From Anaerobacillus alkalidiazotrophicus (GTDB lineage Bacteria > Bacillota > Bacilli > Bacillales_H > Anaerobacillaceae), in assembly GCF_001866055.1 (NCBI RefSeq), contig NZ_MLQS01000024.1:34532-98531 (forward strand): a DNA stretch of 64,000 nucleotides, given 5' to 3'. This document shows, one piece after another, positions 43,273-51,772 of the stretch (position 1 is the first letter of the stretch; every line of letters starts with the position of its first letter). The translations under genes were made by a program, and so were the position numbers. Below the pieces are notes generated by a model. It was not told where the DNA came from. It saw only the letters and a list, made by a program, of their open reading frames with translations, and did not search any database.

Positions 43273-44511
43273 TTAGTGTCCCCCATGGGCGCCATGATCT
43301 CCATGGCCACCGCCATCGGCAGGAACAATTTCAAGCATTTCGTCAATATATCCTTGTGTTGTAAACGAAACAAGGGCTTCATTTCCGATTAAATATGCAT
43401 GGTTGTATGGACCTTCTGTTGGATCATGTCCAAATGTTGGTTTAAGCATTTCTAAATACTCGTGCATTTCCCCTGTGAAATCCCCATCTTCTAACCAGAC
43501 CATTGGAGCATGTTTCCCTAAATGAGCAAATGGGGCTGCCGTAATCGCTAATTCAGGAACTTGCGTTGGAACCATTACAATTCCGTGACCAGGACTTGTG
43601 ATTCCCCAACCGAAATTAGTCGTTTGGTCTTTAAATTTCGCAAATTCAATAGAAACTTGAGCGGGTGTTTCTCCATCTATACGAGTGACCTCTCCATACT
43701 CACTTAATTGATTAACTACATCATTAGAAATAATTGTTTCAGGACCAACAACATAGATTGAGGCATTTCCATCTCTTTTTTCTAAAGCTGCAATTGTCTC
43801 AGTTGGAATTTCTGTTTCTGAAACAAATAGTAGTGACTCATTCATATGAGTAATCCAACTACCAGCAATAATGGAATAAGGTTTTGCTTGGGCATCTAAT
43901 GAACCAATAATGACACCTTCTGGCACATCGTTAATTAATTGTGAATAAATGTCATCTATTTCATAAGCAAATGCCGCTGGATCTTCTTCGTCGATTTGCA
44001 CCACTTCATACTCGCTTATTTTGTCTAGTTCACCTTCATTTAATTGACCTAAAACCATAATTTGTGTCCCATCAACATTACCTTTAGGGTTTAATCGTTC
44101 AATCTCATTTAAAATCAAATCAGAGATCGTTCCCTCATTTGTAAACAATAATGGACCATCGTTTGGGTGATGAACCAAATTCAAACTTGCAAGTGATAAT
44201 TGCCAATTTTCTAACGGAGCTAACATAATGGTTCCAGGCTGGTTCGCCTCATGAGTGGCAGGCCAAATCGTCTGCGACGTTAATACCGAAACTTTAAGCG
44301 GATCATCAGAATTTAATCTTGTCACATTTTTTGTATTTAGGTGTAACAAACCACCTTTTGAAACTTCTTGTTCATTACCTTGTGTTTCTTCTGTAGTTGC
44401 TTCCGGATCTACAACATTTTGTTCTTGCTCATTTCCGTTAGCACAGGCTGCTACGATACTAACCATTAACACTAATAAAAATAAAACTAGAATTCTTTTC
44501 ATTTTAAACAA
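43273..44511 (-). CDS. Lipoprotein with cell-wall-binding repeat 2 modules and a His-rich tail
   Basis: A 412-residue lipoprotein (VLMVSIVAACANGNE, lipobox IVAAC). Two or three repeats of the cell-wall-binding repeat 2 type (PF04122): VTRLNSDDPLKVSVLTSQTI, ASIYVVGPETIISNDVVNQL and VTRIDGETPAQVSIEFAKF, together with MVLGQLNEGELDKISEYEVV. The C-terminus is GGGHGDHGAHGGH, a metal-binding tail. TTG start at 44511 with AGGAGG 7 bp before; an ATG nine bases further in is less well placed. Own promoter (site b) and own terminator, so monocistronic. It may bind cell-wall polymers and metal ions. Confidence 0.85.
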   Translation of the reverse strand: MFKMKRILVLFLLVLMVSIVAACANGNEQEQNVVDPEATTEETQGNEQEVSKGGLLHLNTKNVTRLNSDDPLKVSVLTSQTIWPATHEANQPGTIMLAPLENWQLSLASLNLVHHPNDGPLLFTNEGTISDLILNEIERLNPKGNVDGTQIMVLGQLNEGELDKISEYEVVQIDEEDPAAFAYEIDDIYSQLINDVPEGVIIGSLDAQAKPYSIIAGSWITHMNESLLFVSETEIPTETIAALEKRDGNASIYVVGPETIISNDVVNQLSEYGEVTRIDGETPAQVSIEFAKFKDQTTNFGWGITSPGHGIVMVPTQVPELAITAAPFAHLGKHAPMVWLEDGDFTGEMHEYLEMLKPTFGHDPTEGPYNHAYLIGNEALVSFTTQGYIDEMLEIVPADGGGHGDHGAHGGH

Positions 44512-44545
44512 ATTACTTCCTCCTGTTCATTATTAAGTTATCATT

Positions 44546-44581
44546 ATTATAATTAACGATTATGAAGAAAGTTTGAAGAAA
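44546..44581 (-). promoter_or_regulatory. Regulon promoter, site b (for 44511)
   Basis: Minus strand: TTTCTTCAAAC (44571-44581), TTTCTTCATAA (44560-44570), 8 bp (TCGTTAAT), TATAAT (44546-44551). The best match to both the repeat and the -10. Confidence 0.85.
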
Positions 44582-44771
44582 ATGTAACAAACTTTTGGAC
44601 AAGGGCTTTTCGACGCTCCCTATGTACTTTAGTGTCGTTAGGTGAATGCGATTATGAAATGGATCCCTTAAATAGTTTTATCTGAGTGAATTTCATAAAT
44701 ACCTAAATGGAACTACATAAGTCTAAATGTGATTAGAAACATCCTTCATCCAATAACATTTAATTTCTAAG

Positions 44772-44806
44772 CAAAGAAAAAAACAGCCTTTATTAAAAGA
44801 CTGTTA
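44772..44806 (-). terminator. Terminator overlapping the end of the TauE-like gene
   Basis: Minus strand AACAGTCTTT, TAAT, AAAGGCTGTT, then TTTTTCTTTG. The stem includes the last codons and stop (44793-44795). Confidence 0.85.
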
Positions 44807-45530
44807 ATTCCCAATACGTGATGGTATCTAGTATTCCAATTAATATAATGATGATTCCAGCTGTACGTTGTACGACCCAACCAATCTTTTTCCCTTTCTT
44901 CATAAACGTTCCACTCAAACCGAAGTACCAAATTAGGAAGACGGAGATAATTAAAGGAATCGATGTACCTAAGGCAAAAATACTTGGAATGACAGCTCCA
45001 TAAGGAACTGCTAACGCCATTGGCATTAATACGATAAAAAATAAAATAAACATCGTTGGACAAAAACCTAAGGAGAAACTTAATCCTAATAGGAAGGAAC
45101 CGATCTTCCCACTCTTTTCTGATTTACTCTTCCATAACGAAAGTGTCCAACGCATTGTAAACAAACCAGCTAAGTATAGACCAATGATAATTAATAATGG
45201 ACCTAATAGCTTTCTAATCCATGGAAAGTACGTAATTAAACTTTGTTGAAACTCAGTACCTAACATCCAAACAACAAATCCTAGACCAGAGAAAGCAACG
45301 ATTTTTCCTAAAATAAACGCTATGGTTTCGCCCCAAGCAGCTTTTTTTTGTAATGATTGATTTCCAAACAACGTAATCGCACTTAAGTTTCCAGTAAATT
45401 GACAAGGTGCCAATGCTCCTACGATTCCTAATAACAACGCGGATAGGATCGGGATATGTTCTGTTCCATAAGCTGCACTCATGAATGGTTCACTGAAAAA
45501 ATGACTAACTTGTTGAAGAAATTGATACAC
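44793..45530 (-). CDS. DsbD_2/TauE-SafE-like six-helix membrane protein
   Basis: A 245-residue integral membrane protein with six or more helices. The first has LGIVGALAPCQFTGNLSAITL (GAxAPCQ), the fifth LGLSFSLGFCPTMFILFF: a paired PCQ and CPT arrangement seen in DsbD/CcdA-like and sulfite-exporter-like transporters (PF13386). Such proteins move reducing equivalents, metals or sulphur oxyanions across the membrane. GTG start at 45530 after GGTGGGG. Monocistronic with its own regulon promoter (site c). The two Cys could form a transmembrane thiol relay. Confidence 0.85.
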   Translation of the reverse strand: MYQFLQQVSHFFSEPFMSAAYGTEHIPILSALLLGIVGALAPCQFTGNLSAITLFGNQSLQKKAAWGETIAFILGKIVAFSGLGFVVWMLGTEFQQSLITYFPWIRKLLGPLLIIIGLYLAGLFTMRWTLSLWKSKSEKSGKIGSFLLGLSFSLGFCPTMFILFFIVLMPMALAVPYGAVIPSIFALGTSIPLIISVFLIWYFGLSGTFMKKGKKIGWVVQRTAGIIIILIGILDTITYWELTVF

Positions 45531-45572
45531 AGCTTCCCCACCTACTTTTTATAAAATAACTTCTTATTTAAT

Positions 45573-45608
45573 AGAATACGTGAAAAGTATAAAGAAACTT
45601 TGAAGAAA
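45573..45608 (-). promoter_or_regulatory. Regulon promoter, site c (for 45530)
   Basis: Minus strand: TTTCTTCAAAG (45598-45608), TTTCTTTATAC (45587-45597), 8 bp (TTTTCACG), TATTCT (45573-45578). Confidence 0.82.
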
Positions 45609-45646
45609 ATAAGAACGAAGTAAGAAGTTATTATTTTACCACAAAA

Positions 45647-45805
45647 ATAAAGCTGAACTTCAATCAGTGGGGGTTTTCCTTCATCCCCCACTGATTGTTA
45701 GTTTAACTTATCGGACCTTTAGGGGCAGTTAATCCCCCACCTAAACTTTCCGATTTTCTTACATTTTGAGGTGGGGGTCTTACTGCCCCTTAAGAGTGGG
45801 ATAAA
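45647..45805 (+). repeat. Family I structured repeat lacking the middle hairpin (I-E)
   Basis: Ends as in the consensus. Hairpins 1 (CAGTGGGGGTTTT...CCCCCACTG) and 3 are intact, but the ~57-bp central hairpin between two TAT triplets is gone, giving CTTATCGGACC. Copy I-H shares the same loss. Confidence 0.85.
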
Positions 45806-45823
45806 TTGAACACCTTTTTAATA

Positions 45824-45861
45824 GGGAAAGGCATCTCACAAACTTATGAGATACCTTTTAT
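45824..45861 (-). terminator. Terminator of the second beta-propeller gene
   Basis: Minus strand AAAGGTATCTCATAAG and TGTGAGATGCCTTTCC pair; T-rich on the exit side. Five bases beyond the stop. Confidence 0.85.
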
Positions 45862-45865
45862 TTTA

Positions 45866-46987
45866 CTAGTTTATAGAGATGCCATTCGGGAAGTATCCAA
45901 CGTCGATACGAGCAGTTTCTTCTAACGTGTCAAGGTCGACGACTGAAACTGTATCTTCAAACATGTTCGTAATAAACGCATAGCGGCTATCTTTAGAGAT
46001 AACAATACCATGAGCCCCTTGACCTACCTGTAATTCTTTAACAATCTCAAGCGTTTCAAGGCTAATAATCGAAATCGTGTCAGATGGAGCTTCCTCACTA
46101 CCTTGGTTAGCGACGATCACATAACGGTCATCATAGCTTGCGTACATTTGTACTGGCCCTACGCCAACGTCAATTTTCTCAACTAATTCTTGTGTTTCAA
46201 CATCAACAACAGCTAACTGATTATCTACATGCAAACCAACAAACGCATATTTTCCATCATGAGAAAAACCAGTTTGAACAGCACCATTACCTACATCAAT
46301 ACGGTTTACTTCTTCCTTTAATGTAAGATCAACAATACTCATGTCTGCACTTTGCATATTTGCAATGTAAACAAATTGTTGATCTGGTGAAATACGAGCA
46401 CCATGTGGATATTCACCTACTGCTACTGTAGTTAACTCCTCGGTAGATCGGTTGATAATCGTAATCGTATCATCCCCAGAATTTGTTACAACTACGATGT
46501 TTCCATCCTTTGTAATTGTTACGTGGGCAGGATGATTACCAACTTCATATTCTTCTACTTTTTCTAATGTATTGAGGTCATAAGCAACGACTTTCTCAAC
46601 GCCTTCCTCGTCATGACTGTGACCATGGCTATGTCCATCTTCTTCATCATCATGACCATGAGGTGGATTGATTGTCACCCAAACTAATTCAGTGTCAACA
46701 TTTACTTCAAGATTATGTGCTTGTCCTTCTAATTCAATAATTTCTTGTGTTTGTTCTGGATATTTAATTACTGCTAGAGTTTCATCTTTCTCATTTGCAA
46801 CCACAACAATATAATCTTCTTCTACAACATCTTCAACTACTTGGTTTGATTCTGTTTCCCCTGAAATTTCTTCCCCCATATTTTCTGCCTCTACTACTTC
46901 ACTTTCCTTTTGGTCCCCACATGCTGCTAATAATAGGACCATTGTAAAAACTGCTATAGCAGCATACCACCTAAATGATGTTTTCAT
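45866..46987 (-). CDS. YVTN beta-propeller lipoprotein with a His-rich loop
   Basis: A 373-residue lipoprotein (FTMVLLLAACGDQKESE, lipobox LLAAC). About six YVTN blades are visible (VVVTNSGDDTITIIN; VYIANMQSADMSIVD; AFVGLHVDNQLAVVD; AFITNMFEDTVSVVD). A loop early in the propeller is HGHDDEEDGHSHGHSHDEEG, a likely metal-binding insertion. AAAGGGGGAG before the ATG. Separate from, and shorter than, the propeller at 41099-42553, and clearly paralogous in type. Terminator immediately after. Function unknown; metal or redox partner binding is inferred. Confidence 0.88.
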   Translation of the reverse strand: MKTSFRWYAAIAVFTMVLLLAACGDQKESEVVEAENMGEEISGETESNQVVEDVVEEDYIVVVANEKDETLAVIKYPEQTQEIIELEGQAHNLEVNVDTELVWVTINPPHGHDDEEDGHSHGHSHDEEGVEKVVAYDLNTLEKVEEYEVGNHPAHVTITKDGNIVVVTNSGDDTITIINRSTEELTTVAVGEYPHGARISPDQQFVYIANMQSADMSIVDLTLKEEVNRIDVGNGAVQTGFSHDGKYAFVGLHVDNQLAVVDVETQELVEKIDVGVGPVQMYASYDDRYVIVANQGSEEAPSDTISIISLETLEIVKELQVGQGAHGIVISKDSRYAFITNMFEDTVSVVDLDTLEETARIDVGYFPNGISIN

Positions 46988-47103
46988 GTTTAATCTCCCC
47001 CTTTATGTGTATGCTTTCATTATAAAAACAGGAGATTCATTTCGATGTGAGAAAGGTCACTAGGAGAATAAACCTTGAATTGAATGTCAAAAACCATTCA
47101 AGC

Positions 47104-47136
47104 TTTTTTCATACTTTCTTGATGTTTTTTTGAATG
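47104..47136 (+). promoter_or_regulatory. Direct-repeat site d between divergent 46987 and 47246
   Basis: Plus strand: TTTTTTCATAC, TTTCTTGATGT, TTTTTTGAATG, three exact 11-bp steps. The -10 at 8 bp is not present, unlike the other sites; a possible TTGACC...TATTAA promoter starts 10 bp further on. So the repeats are real but the promoter geometry differs. Confidence 0.55.
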
Positions 47137-47245
47137 GGAAATGGTTTGACCAAGGAGAATAGTTATTATATTAAAATAATATAAAACTTGTACTTTTTTC
47201 TACTAGCTATACATAACTATAGTAAAAAAACAGGAGGTGAAGAAA

Positions 47246-47827
47246 GTGACGATAGAATTCATTTTAATCATCCTTTATACAATGATCGTTTTTTGGCTAT
47301 TTAGCTTTATCTTTGTGTTTCGGAACAAAATTTCTTGTATGGCTGGAATGATGATTGCGATGATCGTTGGAATGGTTCTAGGGTTATCGGCTGGTATGTT
47401 CCTAGCCATGTTCTACCCAGACCATTTCTTTGAAATAACGGTAGTTAGCATATTAATTGGGGCAATAACGGGAACAATTGCCGGTTTTCCAATAAGTATT
47501 ATGGCTGTACTAGATGGTTTTCTTTCAGGAGCAATGGGCGGTATGATGGGGGCCATGCTCGGGATCATGGTATCACAAGAAACGATCAACCAAACTCTAA
47601 ACGTAATCGTTGTTATATCCGGAGGTGTGCTATTTATTTTATTTTTAATGATACAAAGTGAAATAAACATTAAGGAGAAAGGATGGAAAAACTTTTTCTT
47701 TGTTAAACGGTTACCATTGTTTCTAGTTATTATCTTAGCATTTTACTTCACACACCTATTCTCTTATTCTGAGAAGCATGAAGAGATAGATCATTCTATT
47801 CATTCGAATAGTCATTGGGAAGAGTAG
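47246..47827 (+). CDS. Integral membrane protein of unknown function
   Basis: A 193-residue membrane protein with about six helices, rich in Gly and Met in the middle (GFLSGAMGGMMGAMLGIMVS; CMAGMMIAMIVGMVLGLSAG) and with an extracytoplasmic His-rich tail (YSEKHEEIDHSIHSNSHWEE). Start is best at GTG 47246; the upstream GTG at 47237 overlaps AGGAGG. GxxxGMM repeats can coordinate Cu(I) or pack helices. The only plus-strand gene here apart from the Met-rich peptide. No family recognised. Confidence 0.78.
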   Translation: MTIEFILIILYTMIVFWLFSFIFVFRNKISCMAGMMIAMIVGMVLGLSAGMFLAMFYPDHFFEITVVSILIGAITGTIAGFPISIMAVLDGFLSGAMGGMMGAMLGIMVSQETINQTLNVIVVISGGVLFILFLMIQSEINIKEKGWKNFFFVKRLPLFLVIILAFYFTHLFSYSEKHEEIDHSIHSNSHWEE

Positions 47828-47833
47828 AACCTC

Positions 47834-47966
47834 AGAGAACTCGTTCTAGCTTCGCTAGAACATCGAAAATTCAGATGGAGTCTCAACTCCACCTGAATGG
47901 AAGTCCCCACCTACGCTTAGAGGTGGGGGTCTATGATCCTTAAGTTCAAATCAGTTTGATTAATTT
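47834..47966 (+). repeat. Family II structured repeat (II-c)
   Basis: AGAGAACTCGTTCTAGCTTC, CAGATGGAGTCTCAACTCCACC, CCCCACCTACGCTTAGAGGT and the tail AAATCAGTTT. It starts 6 bp after the stop of the gene at 47246-47827, lying between that gene and its terminator. Confidence 0.8.
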
Positions 47967-47999
47967 AGGTGGGGACAGTTGTTCGATTTTACAATCACA

Positions 48000-48038
48000 G
48001 GAAAAGCTAGGATTAATAGCTGTCATCCTAGCTTTTTC
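48000..48038. terminator. Bidirectional terminator
   Basis: GAAAAGCTAGGAT and ATCCTAGCTTTTTC pair around TAATAGCTGTC. It serves the rightward membrane gene (through repeat II-c) and perhaps the leftward gene at 48100-48372. Confidence 0.88.
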
Positions 48039-48099
48039 TTTTCGATGTTCAATGCACGTTTCATCAGAACTTCAGATTACAACAAAATGGCAAAGAACA

Positions 48100-48372
48100 T
48101 TACAGTTCACTATTCTTTCTTTTTTTCTTATTATATTTTCGAATTGCCCCAAATAAAATAAATCCACCATTTATAGCTGCAAATGTACTAAGTAGAGGGA
48201 TGTTTGCACCTGTTTCTTCATATTCATGGTCATGGTCGTCATGTCCATCTGAAAGCCATGGTGGATGATCAGAGTCGTGGTCGTGATCTTCTCCATGGGC
48301 AAAAGTTTGAATTGGAAATGTTACTAGAAATAGAAAAAGGAGTATATGAATCATTCCACGTTTGTTTTTCAT
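48100..48372 (-). CDS. Short His-rich secreted protein with a conserved C-terminal segment (paralogue 1)
   Basis: A 90-residue protein. Signal peptide (MIHILLFLFLVTFPIQTFAHG), a His/Asp-rich centre (HGEDHDHDSDHPPWLSDGHD), then EYEETGANIPLLSTFAAING followed by GFILFGAIRK and a Lys/Arg-rich end (YNKKKRKNSEL). The C-terminal hydrophobic stretch with basic tail is nearly identical to that of 55928-56404. It looks like a membrane anchor or sorting signal without LPxTG. GGAGGAG before the ATG. Monocistronic from site e. No family recognised; metal binding inferred. Confidence 0.85.
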   Translation of the reverse strand: MKNKRGMIHILLFLFLVTFPIQTFAHGEDHDHDSDHPPWLSDGHDDHDHEYEETGANIPLLSTFAAINGGFILFGAIRKYNKKKRKNSEL

Positions 48373-48404
48373 TTCTTCTCCTCCGTTTAGTGATGGTACT
48401 TACT

Positions 48405-48451
48405 AGAATAATGAATATTTGTGAAGAAACTCCGAAGAAAGTGTGAAGAAA
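48405..48451 (-). promoter_or_regulatory. Regulon promoter, site e (for 48372)
   Basis: Minus strand: TTTCTTCACAC (48441-48451), TTTCTTCGGAG (48430-48440), TTTCTTCACAA (48419-48429), 8 bp, TATTCT (48405-48410). Three clean repeats. Confidence 0.85.
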
Positions 48452-48552
48452 TTCATACTTAATCTCCACACTTTCTGATTGTCAAATCATAATAACATCT
48501 TTATCCCTGTTCTTCCTGTCACCCAGGATAGTAGCAATACCAATAAAAAAAT

Positions 48553-48592
48553 AAAACAAGCTTGGCGTGTATAAACCAAGCTTGTTACTATT
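48553..48592 (-). terminator. Terminator of the BNR-type lipoprotein gene
   Basis: AACAAGCTTGG and CCAAGCTTGTT pair around CGTGTATAAA. A/T flanks. About 10 bp after the stop at 48602. Confidence 0.92.
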
Positions 48593-48601
48593 TAAATCCC
48601 C

Positions 48602-49558
48602 CTACTGCGGAAAATTCCCTTCTTCTACTAACGTCTCCCATGTTTCCCCATGATTACTAGTTGTTAAAATATTATTTTGGAATGTAGCTACAGTGACTTC
48701 CGAAGGATCTTCTTCAGCGATTAAATAAAGAACGGCATCACTACCTAAATATAGATCGTAACTGAATATTTCTTCCCCTTTTATCCTAAATAAACCATTT
48801 TGACTAGCTTCATAAAAGATGACTTCATCTTCCCCGATAACATAAACAGCAGTCATAAATCCATCTAATTTTTTCTCCCAGTTTACCCCACCGTCATTTG
48901 AATAAAATAATCCTTGATTCGTCGCAGCATATGCAATGTCACCATTATTTGGCGCTAACGCAAAGTCAAAAAATTCATCATGAGCTAGTGGTAATCCCTT
49001 TGTTTTCACTACTTCCCATTTATAGCCTTGATTATACGATACAAAAACAGCATCAGTGTTATAGTCAGAACCGTACCCTAATATTTTTGATTGATCACTT
49101 GTAGCCGTTAAGCCATGGAAATCAATCATCCCATGTAGCCCACGAACTTCCCACGTTTCACCAAAGTCTTCGCTCCAGAGAAACCCTAGTGGATCTGGTA
49201 ATTTACTTCCTTCTCCTGGATGGCCACTCGTCATTAAAATACTTGTACCAGGGATAACAGAATAACCCATTAAGTCAAAACGTTCACTGCCAACGAAATA
49301 ACCTTCCTTCGTCTTCTTGTCGTATTCTATTAACCCGTAATGACTAGCTAATAATAATTTATTATTATCTTCAGGATGTTTTGATAATCCGTGAATATGT
49401 GAATAAGAAAAAGTTTGTTCTCTATCTTCTACTACTTCCCCAATAAAATATGGGTCTGTTTCACTACCTTGTCTAGCTTGTGAATCAGAACCACATGCTG
49501 AGACTATTGTCAAAAGACTTGCTAAACCTAAAGCAATTAGTAGTTTTTTTGTTTTCAA
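48602..49558 (-). CDS. BNR/sialidase-like beta-propeller lipoprotein (F510_1955-like)
   Basis: A 318-residue lipoprotein (LGLASLLTIVSACGSDSQA, lipobox VSAC). The body has repeated BNR/Asp-box-like motifs: LWSEDFGETWEVRG, FVSYNQGYKWEVVK, FYSNDGGVNWEKKL, TTSNHGETWETLV. The HIHGLSKHPEDNNKLLLASH start is typical of a family annotated as F510_1955 glycosylhydrolase; I recall that name but doubt a glycosidase role because no sialidase catalytic set is seen. TTG start at 49558 with AAAGGAG 9 bp before. Own promoter (site f) and terminator. The third propeller in the cluster. Confidence 0.82.
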   Translation of the reverse strand: MKTKKLLIALGLASLLTIVSACGSDSQARQGSETDPYFIGEVVEDREQTFSYSHIHGLSKHPEDNNKLLLASHYGLIEYDKKTKEGYFVGSERFDLMGYSVIPGTSILMTSGHPGEGSKLPDPLGFLWSEDFGETWEVRGLHGMIDFHGLTATSDQSKILGYGSDYNTDAVFVSYNQGYKWEVVKTKGLPLAHDEFFDFALAPNNGDIAYAATNQGLFYSNDGGVNWEKKLDGFMTAVYVIGEDEVIFYEASQNGLFRIKGEEIFSYDLYLGSDAVLYLIAEEDPSEVTVATFQNNILTTSNHGETWETLVEEGNFPQ

Positions 49559-49590
49559 TGACTCCATCTCCTTTGATGTAATTAATGAGA

Positions 49591-49626
49591 AGTTTAACAA
49601 AAAATCATGGAGAATTTATCAAGAAA
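49591..49626 (-). promoter_or_regulatory. Regulon promoter, site f (for 49558)
   Basis: Minus strand: TTTCTTGATAA (49616-49626), ATTCTCCATGA (49605-49615), 8 bp (TTTTTTGT), TAAACT (49591-49596). Confidence 0.75.
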
Positions 49627-49654
49627 CTGTAGTTAAATTGTGACAAGCTTTGTA

Positions 49655-51031
49655 TTATTCTGGCTTTCGAAACCTGACTTTTACTTTTGTACCTTTATTT
49701 TTTTCACTTTCGATCGTAATCTTCCCTTTATGAGCTTCCACTAATGCCTTCACGATTGAAAGGCCAATTCCAACTCCACCAGTTTTTCGATTTCTTGATT
49801 TTTCTCCACGGTAAAATCGTTCAAAAATATGCGGCAAGTCTGCTTCTGATATCCCTTGACCGTTGTCTTCAATCATAAAGACAACTGATTGTTTTTCTTC
49901 ATGAGATTTTACAGTTACTTTTCCATCTTCATTTGTGTATTTTAATGCGTTATTAAGAAGGTTCACCATAATTTGAAAAAATCGATCACGATCTGCCCAA
50001 AACGTTACCTTTACTTTCGGCTTCTCAATCGATAATTCAATACCTTTTTGTTCAAATAAAGGTTGAAAAGAGGCTTTCAATGATTGGAGAACATCTTGTA
50101 CATGTAATTCTGATGGATGCAGTTGTATTTGTGGATTTTCAGCTGCTAATAGCTTTTCTAAGTCATCAACTAATCGAACTAGGCGCATTAATTCTGCATG
50201 ACTTTGCTTTAGACGTTCTGGTGTTGGTTCCCATACTCCATCTAAAAAAGCTTCGATCTGACTTCGTAATGTAGCAAGTGGCGTCCGTAATTCATGAGCT
50301 AAGTCATTCGTAAATTGCTTTCGGAGTTTTTCATGATTACTTAACGATTCCGCTAACTCATTGAATGAATTTGCTAACTGTTGAATTTCTTCTACTTGAT
50401 TACTTGAAGGTACTCGTATTTTTAAATTATTTTTCTGTAGTTCACGAGTAGCATTTGAAACTTGCCGTAACCCTTGTGTCATCTTTTTCGAAATAAAATA
50501 ACTTATCATAATGGAAATGACGATCATGATGATGGCTGTGAAAATAATATACTTATTAAATTGCTGTAAAAATTGTGAATCGATATCTACATATTCTTCA
50601 GGATAATAAACGATTAAATATCCTTGCTCTTCATTGTTCATCGTAACCGAGTATCGGTCACTTGTTAACTTTTCTACGTTTGGTTTACCCATTTGATCAT
50701 GAGTCATCATACCTTTCATCATCTCGAAATGAATCATGGAATCAAAAACAACATTCCCTTCCTGATCATAAAATATAAAAAATAAATGATCAGTCATCGC
50801 ATAGTGATGAAGAAGCTGGGTAATTGTTTCTCCTGTCACTGTCCCAAAAATTCGATATTCTTGCTCTAAGCGATCTACTACTATTTCTACTTGTTCTAAG
50901 CGTTTCGTATCTAAATACTCTCGAAAACTCCCAAAAAAACCGAGTTGAATTGCCATACTAACAAAAATAATCCCACTTAAAGATAAAACGAGGAAAAAGA
51001 ACATAAGCTTAGATTGAAGAGTTCGAAACAT
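49655..51031 (-). CDS. Sensor histidine kinase with a Met/His-rich extracytoplasmic domain
   Basis: A 458-residue kinase. Two helices (LMFFFLVLSLSGIIFVSMAI; IIFTAIIMIVISIMISYFIS) flank an outside domain of about 140 residues that includes FDSMIHFEMMKGMMTHDQMG, dense in Met and His. HAMP follows (KKMTQGLRQVSNATRELQKN), then HisKA (FTNDLAHELRTPLATLRSQI) and HATPase (NLLNNALKYTNEDGKV; DNGQGISEADLPHIFERF; GGVGIGLSIVKALV). Met/His clusters bind Cu(I), Ag(I) or oxidants acting on Met. It overlaps the partner regulator by 23 bp. ATG 51031 has GAGGAAA upstream. I take it as the sensor for the surrounding regulon. Confidence 0.93.
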   Translation of the reverse strand: MFRTLQSKLMFFFLVLSLSGIIFVSMAIQLGFFGSFREYLDTKRLEQVEIVVDRLEQEYRIFGTVTGETITQLLHHYAMTDHLFFIFYDQEGNVVFDSMIHFEMMKGMMTHDQMGKPNVEKLTSDRYSVTMNNEEQGYLIVYYPEEYVDIDSQFLQQFNKYIIFTAIIMIVISIMISYFISKKMTQGLRQVSNATRELQKNNLKIRVPSSNQVEEIQQLANSFNELAESLSNHEKLRKQFTNDLAHELRTPLATLRSQIEAFLDGVWEPTPERLKQSHAELMRLVRLVDDLEKLLAAENPQIQLHPSELHVQDVLQSLKASFQPLFEQKGIELSIEKPKVKVTFWADRDRFFQIMVNLLNNALKYTNEDGKVTVKSHEEKQSVVFMIEDNGQGISEADLPHIFERFYRGEKSRNRKTGGVGIGLSIVKALVEAHKGKITIESEKNKGTKVKVRFRKPE

Positions 51032-51716
51032 CGCGTTTTCCTCCATATTTATATCCCATCCCAAATACAGTTATGATGTATTCAGGATTTTTTGTATCTA
51101 GTTCAACTTTTTTACGCAAATTTTTTATATGGACATCGACACTACGTTCATACCCTTCAAAGCTCTCATTTTGCACTTTTTCAAGCAAATCAAGCCGACT
51201 ATATACACGTCCCGGGAATTCGGCTAATGCTACTAATAATTTGAATTCAAACGGCGTGAGTGTAATAGGAATTCCTTTTACAATGGCTTCTTTTGCTAAA
51301 AGATCTATAACTAAATCTTTATGGTTAAACGATAATAAGTCTCTCTTCATTTCTTTTTTTGTTCTTCTTAGAATCGCCTTTACTCTCACAACGACTTCAC
51401 GAGGACTAAAGGGTTTTGTTAAATAATCGTCAGCACCGATAACAATTCCATTTATCCGCTCTTCCTCTTGTGTTTTTGCAGTTAGCATCATAATCGGGAT
51501 GTCACTTGTCTCACGTACCCGTTTACACACTTCTTCACCTGAGAAATCTGGAAGCATTAAGTCAAGAATCAAAAACTCCGGATTTACTTGTTCGAACATT
51601 CTCAATGCATCTGCCCCATTAAAAGCGGTATAAACGGTATAGCCAGCACGCTCAAAATATGCTTTTAAAACATCAATAATCATCGGCTCATCGTCAACGA
51701 TTAGGATTCTCGTCAT
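51009..51716 (-). CDS. OmpR-family response regulator, likely controller of the 42-60 kb regulon
   Basis: A 235-residue regulator: receiver (ILIVDDEPMIIDVLKAYFER; Asp in FLILDLMLPDFSG; switch Thr in MLTAKTQEE; YLTKPFSPREVV) and winged-helix DNA-binding domain (LTPFEFKLLVALAEFPGRVY; YERSVDVHIKNLRKKVEL). OmpR-type dimers bind tandem direct repeats with about 11-bp period, which is the pattern seen before many genes here. Cotranscribed with the kinase by overlap. Repeat I-F lies 57 bp upstream. No copy of the direct repeats points at this operon, so autoregulation is not evident. Confidence 0.94.
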   Translation of the reverse strand: MTRILIVDDEPMIIDVLKAYFERAGYTVYTAFNGADALRMFEQVNPEFLILDLMLPDFSGEEVCKRVRETSDIPIMMLTAKTQEEERINGIVIGADDYLTKPFSPREVVVRVKAILRRTKKEMKRDLLSFNHKDLVIDLLAKEAIVKGIPITLTPFEFKLLVALAEFPGRVYSRLDLLEKVQNESFEGYERSVDVHIKNLRKKVELDTKNPEYIITVFGMGYKYGGKRDVSNSSI

Positions 51717-51772
51717 TTGATCACTTCCATTCTTAAATTTTGAAATCTATCCGTTAGAATTTGCTCCACTTT

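Noticed and set aside
43273..44511. Zinc-binding ABC lipoprotein (ZnuA-like), suggested by the His-rich tail
   Set aside because: The body consists of cell-wall-binding repeat 2 motifs, lacks the cluster A-1/ZnuA fold landmarks, and no zinc permease or ATPase gene is adjacent.
44767..45063. 98-codon minus-strand frame overlapping the TauE-like gene
   Set aside because: Out-of-frame within a clear membrane-protein gene; no ribosome binding site.
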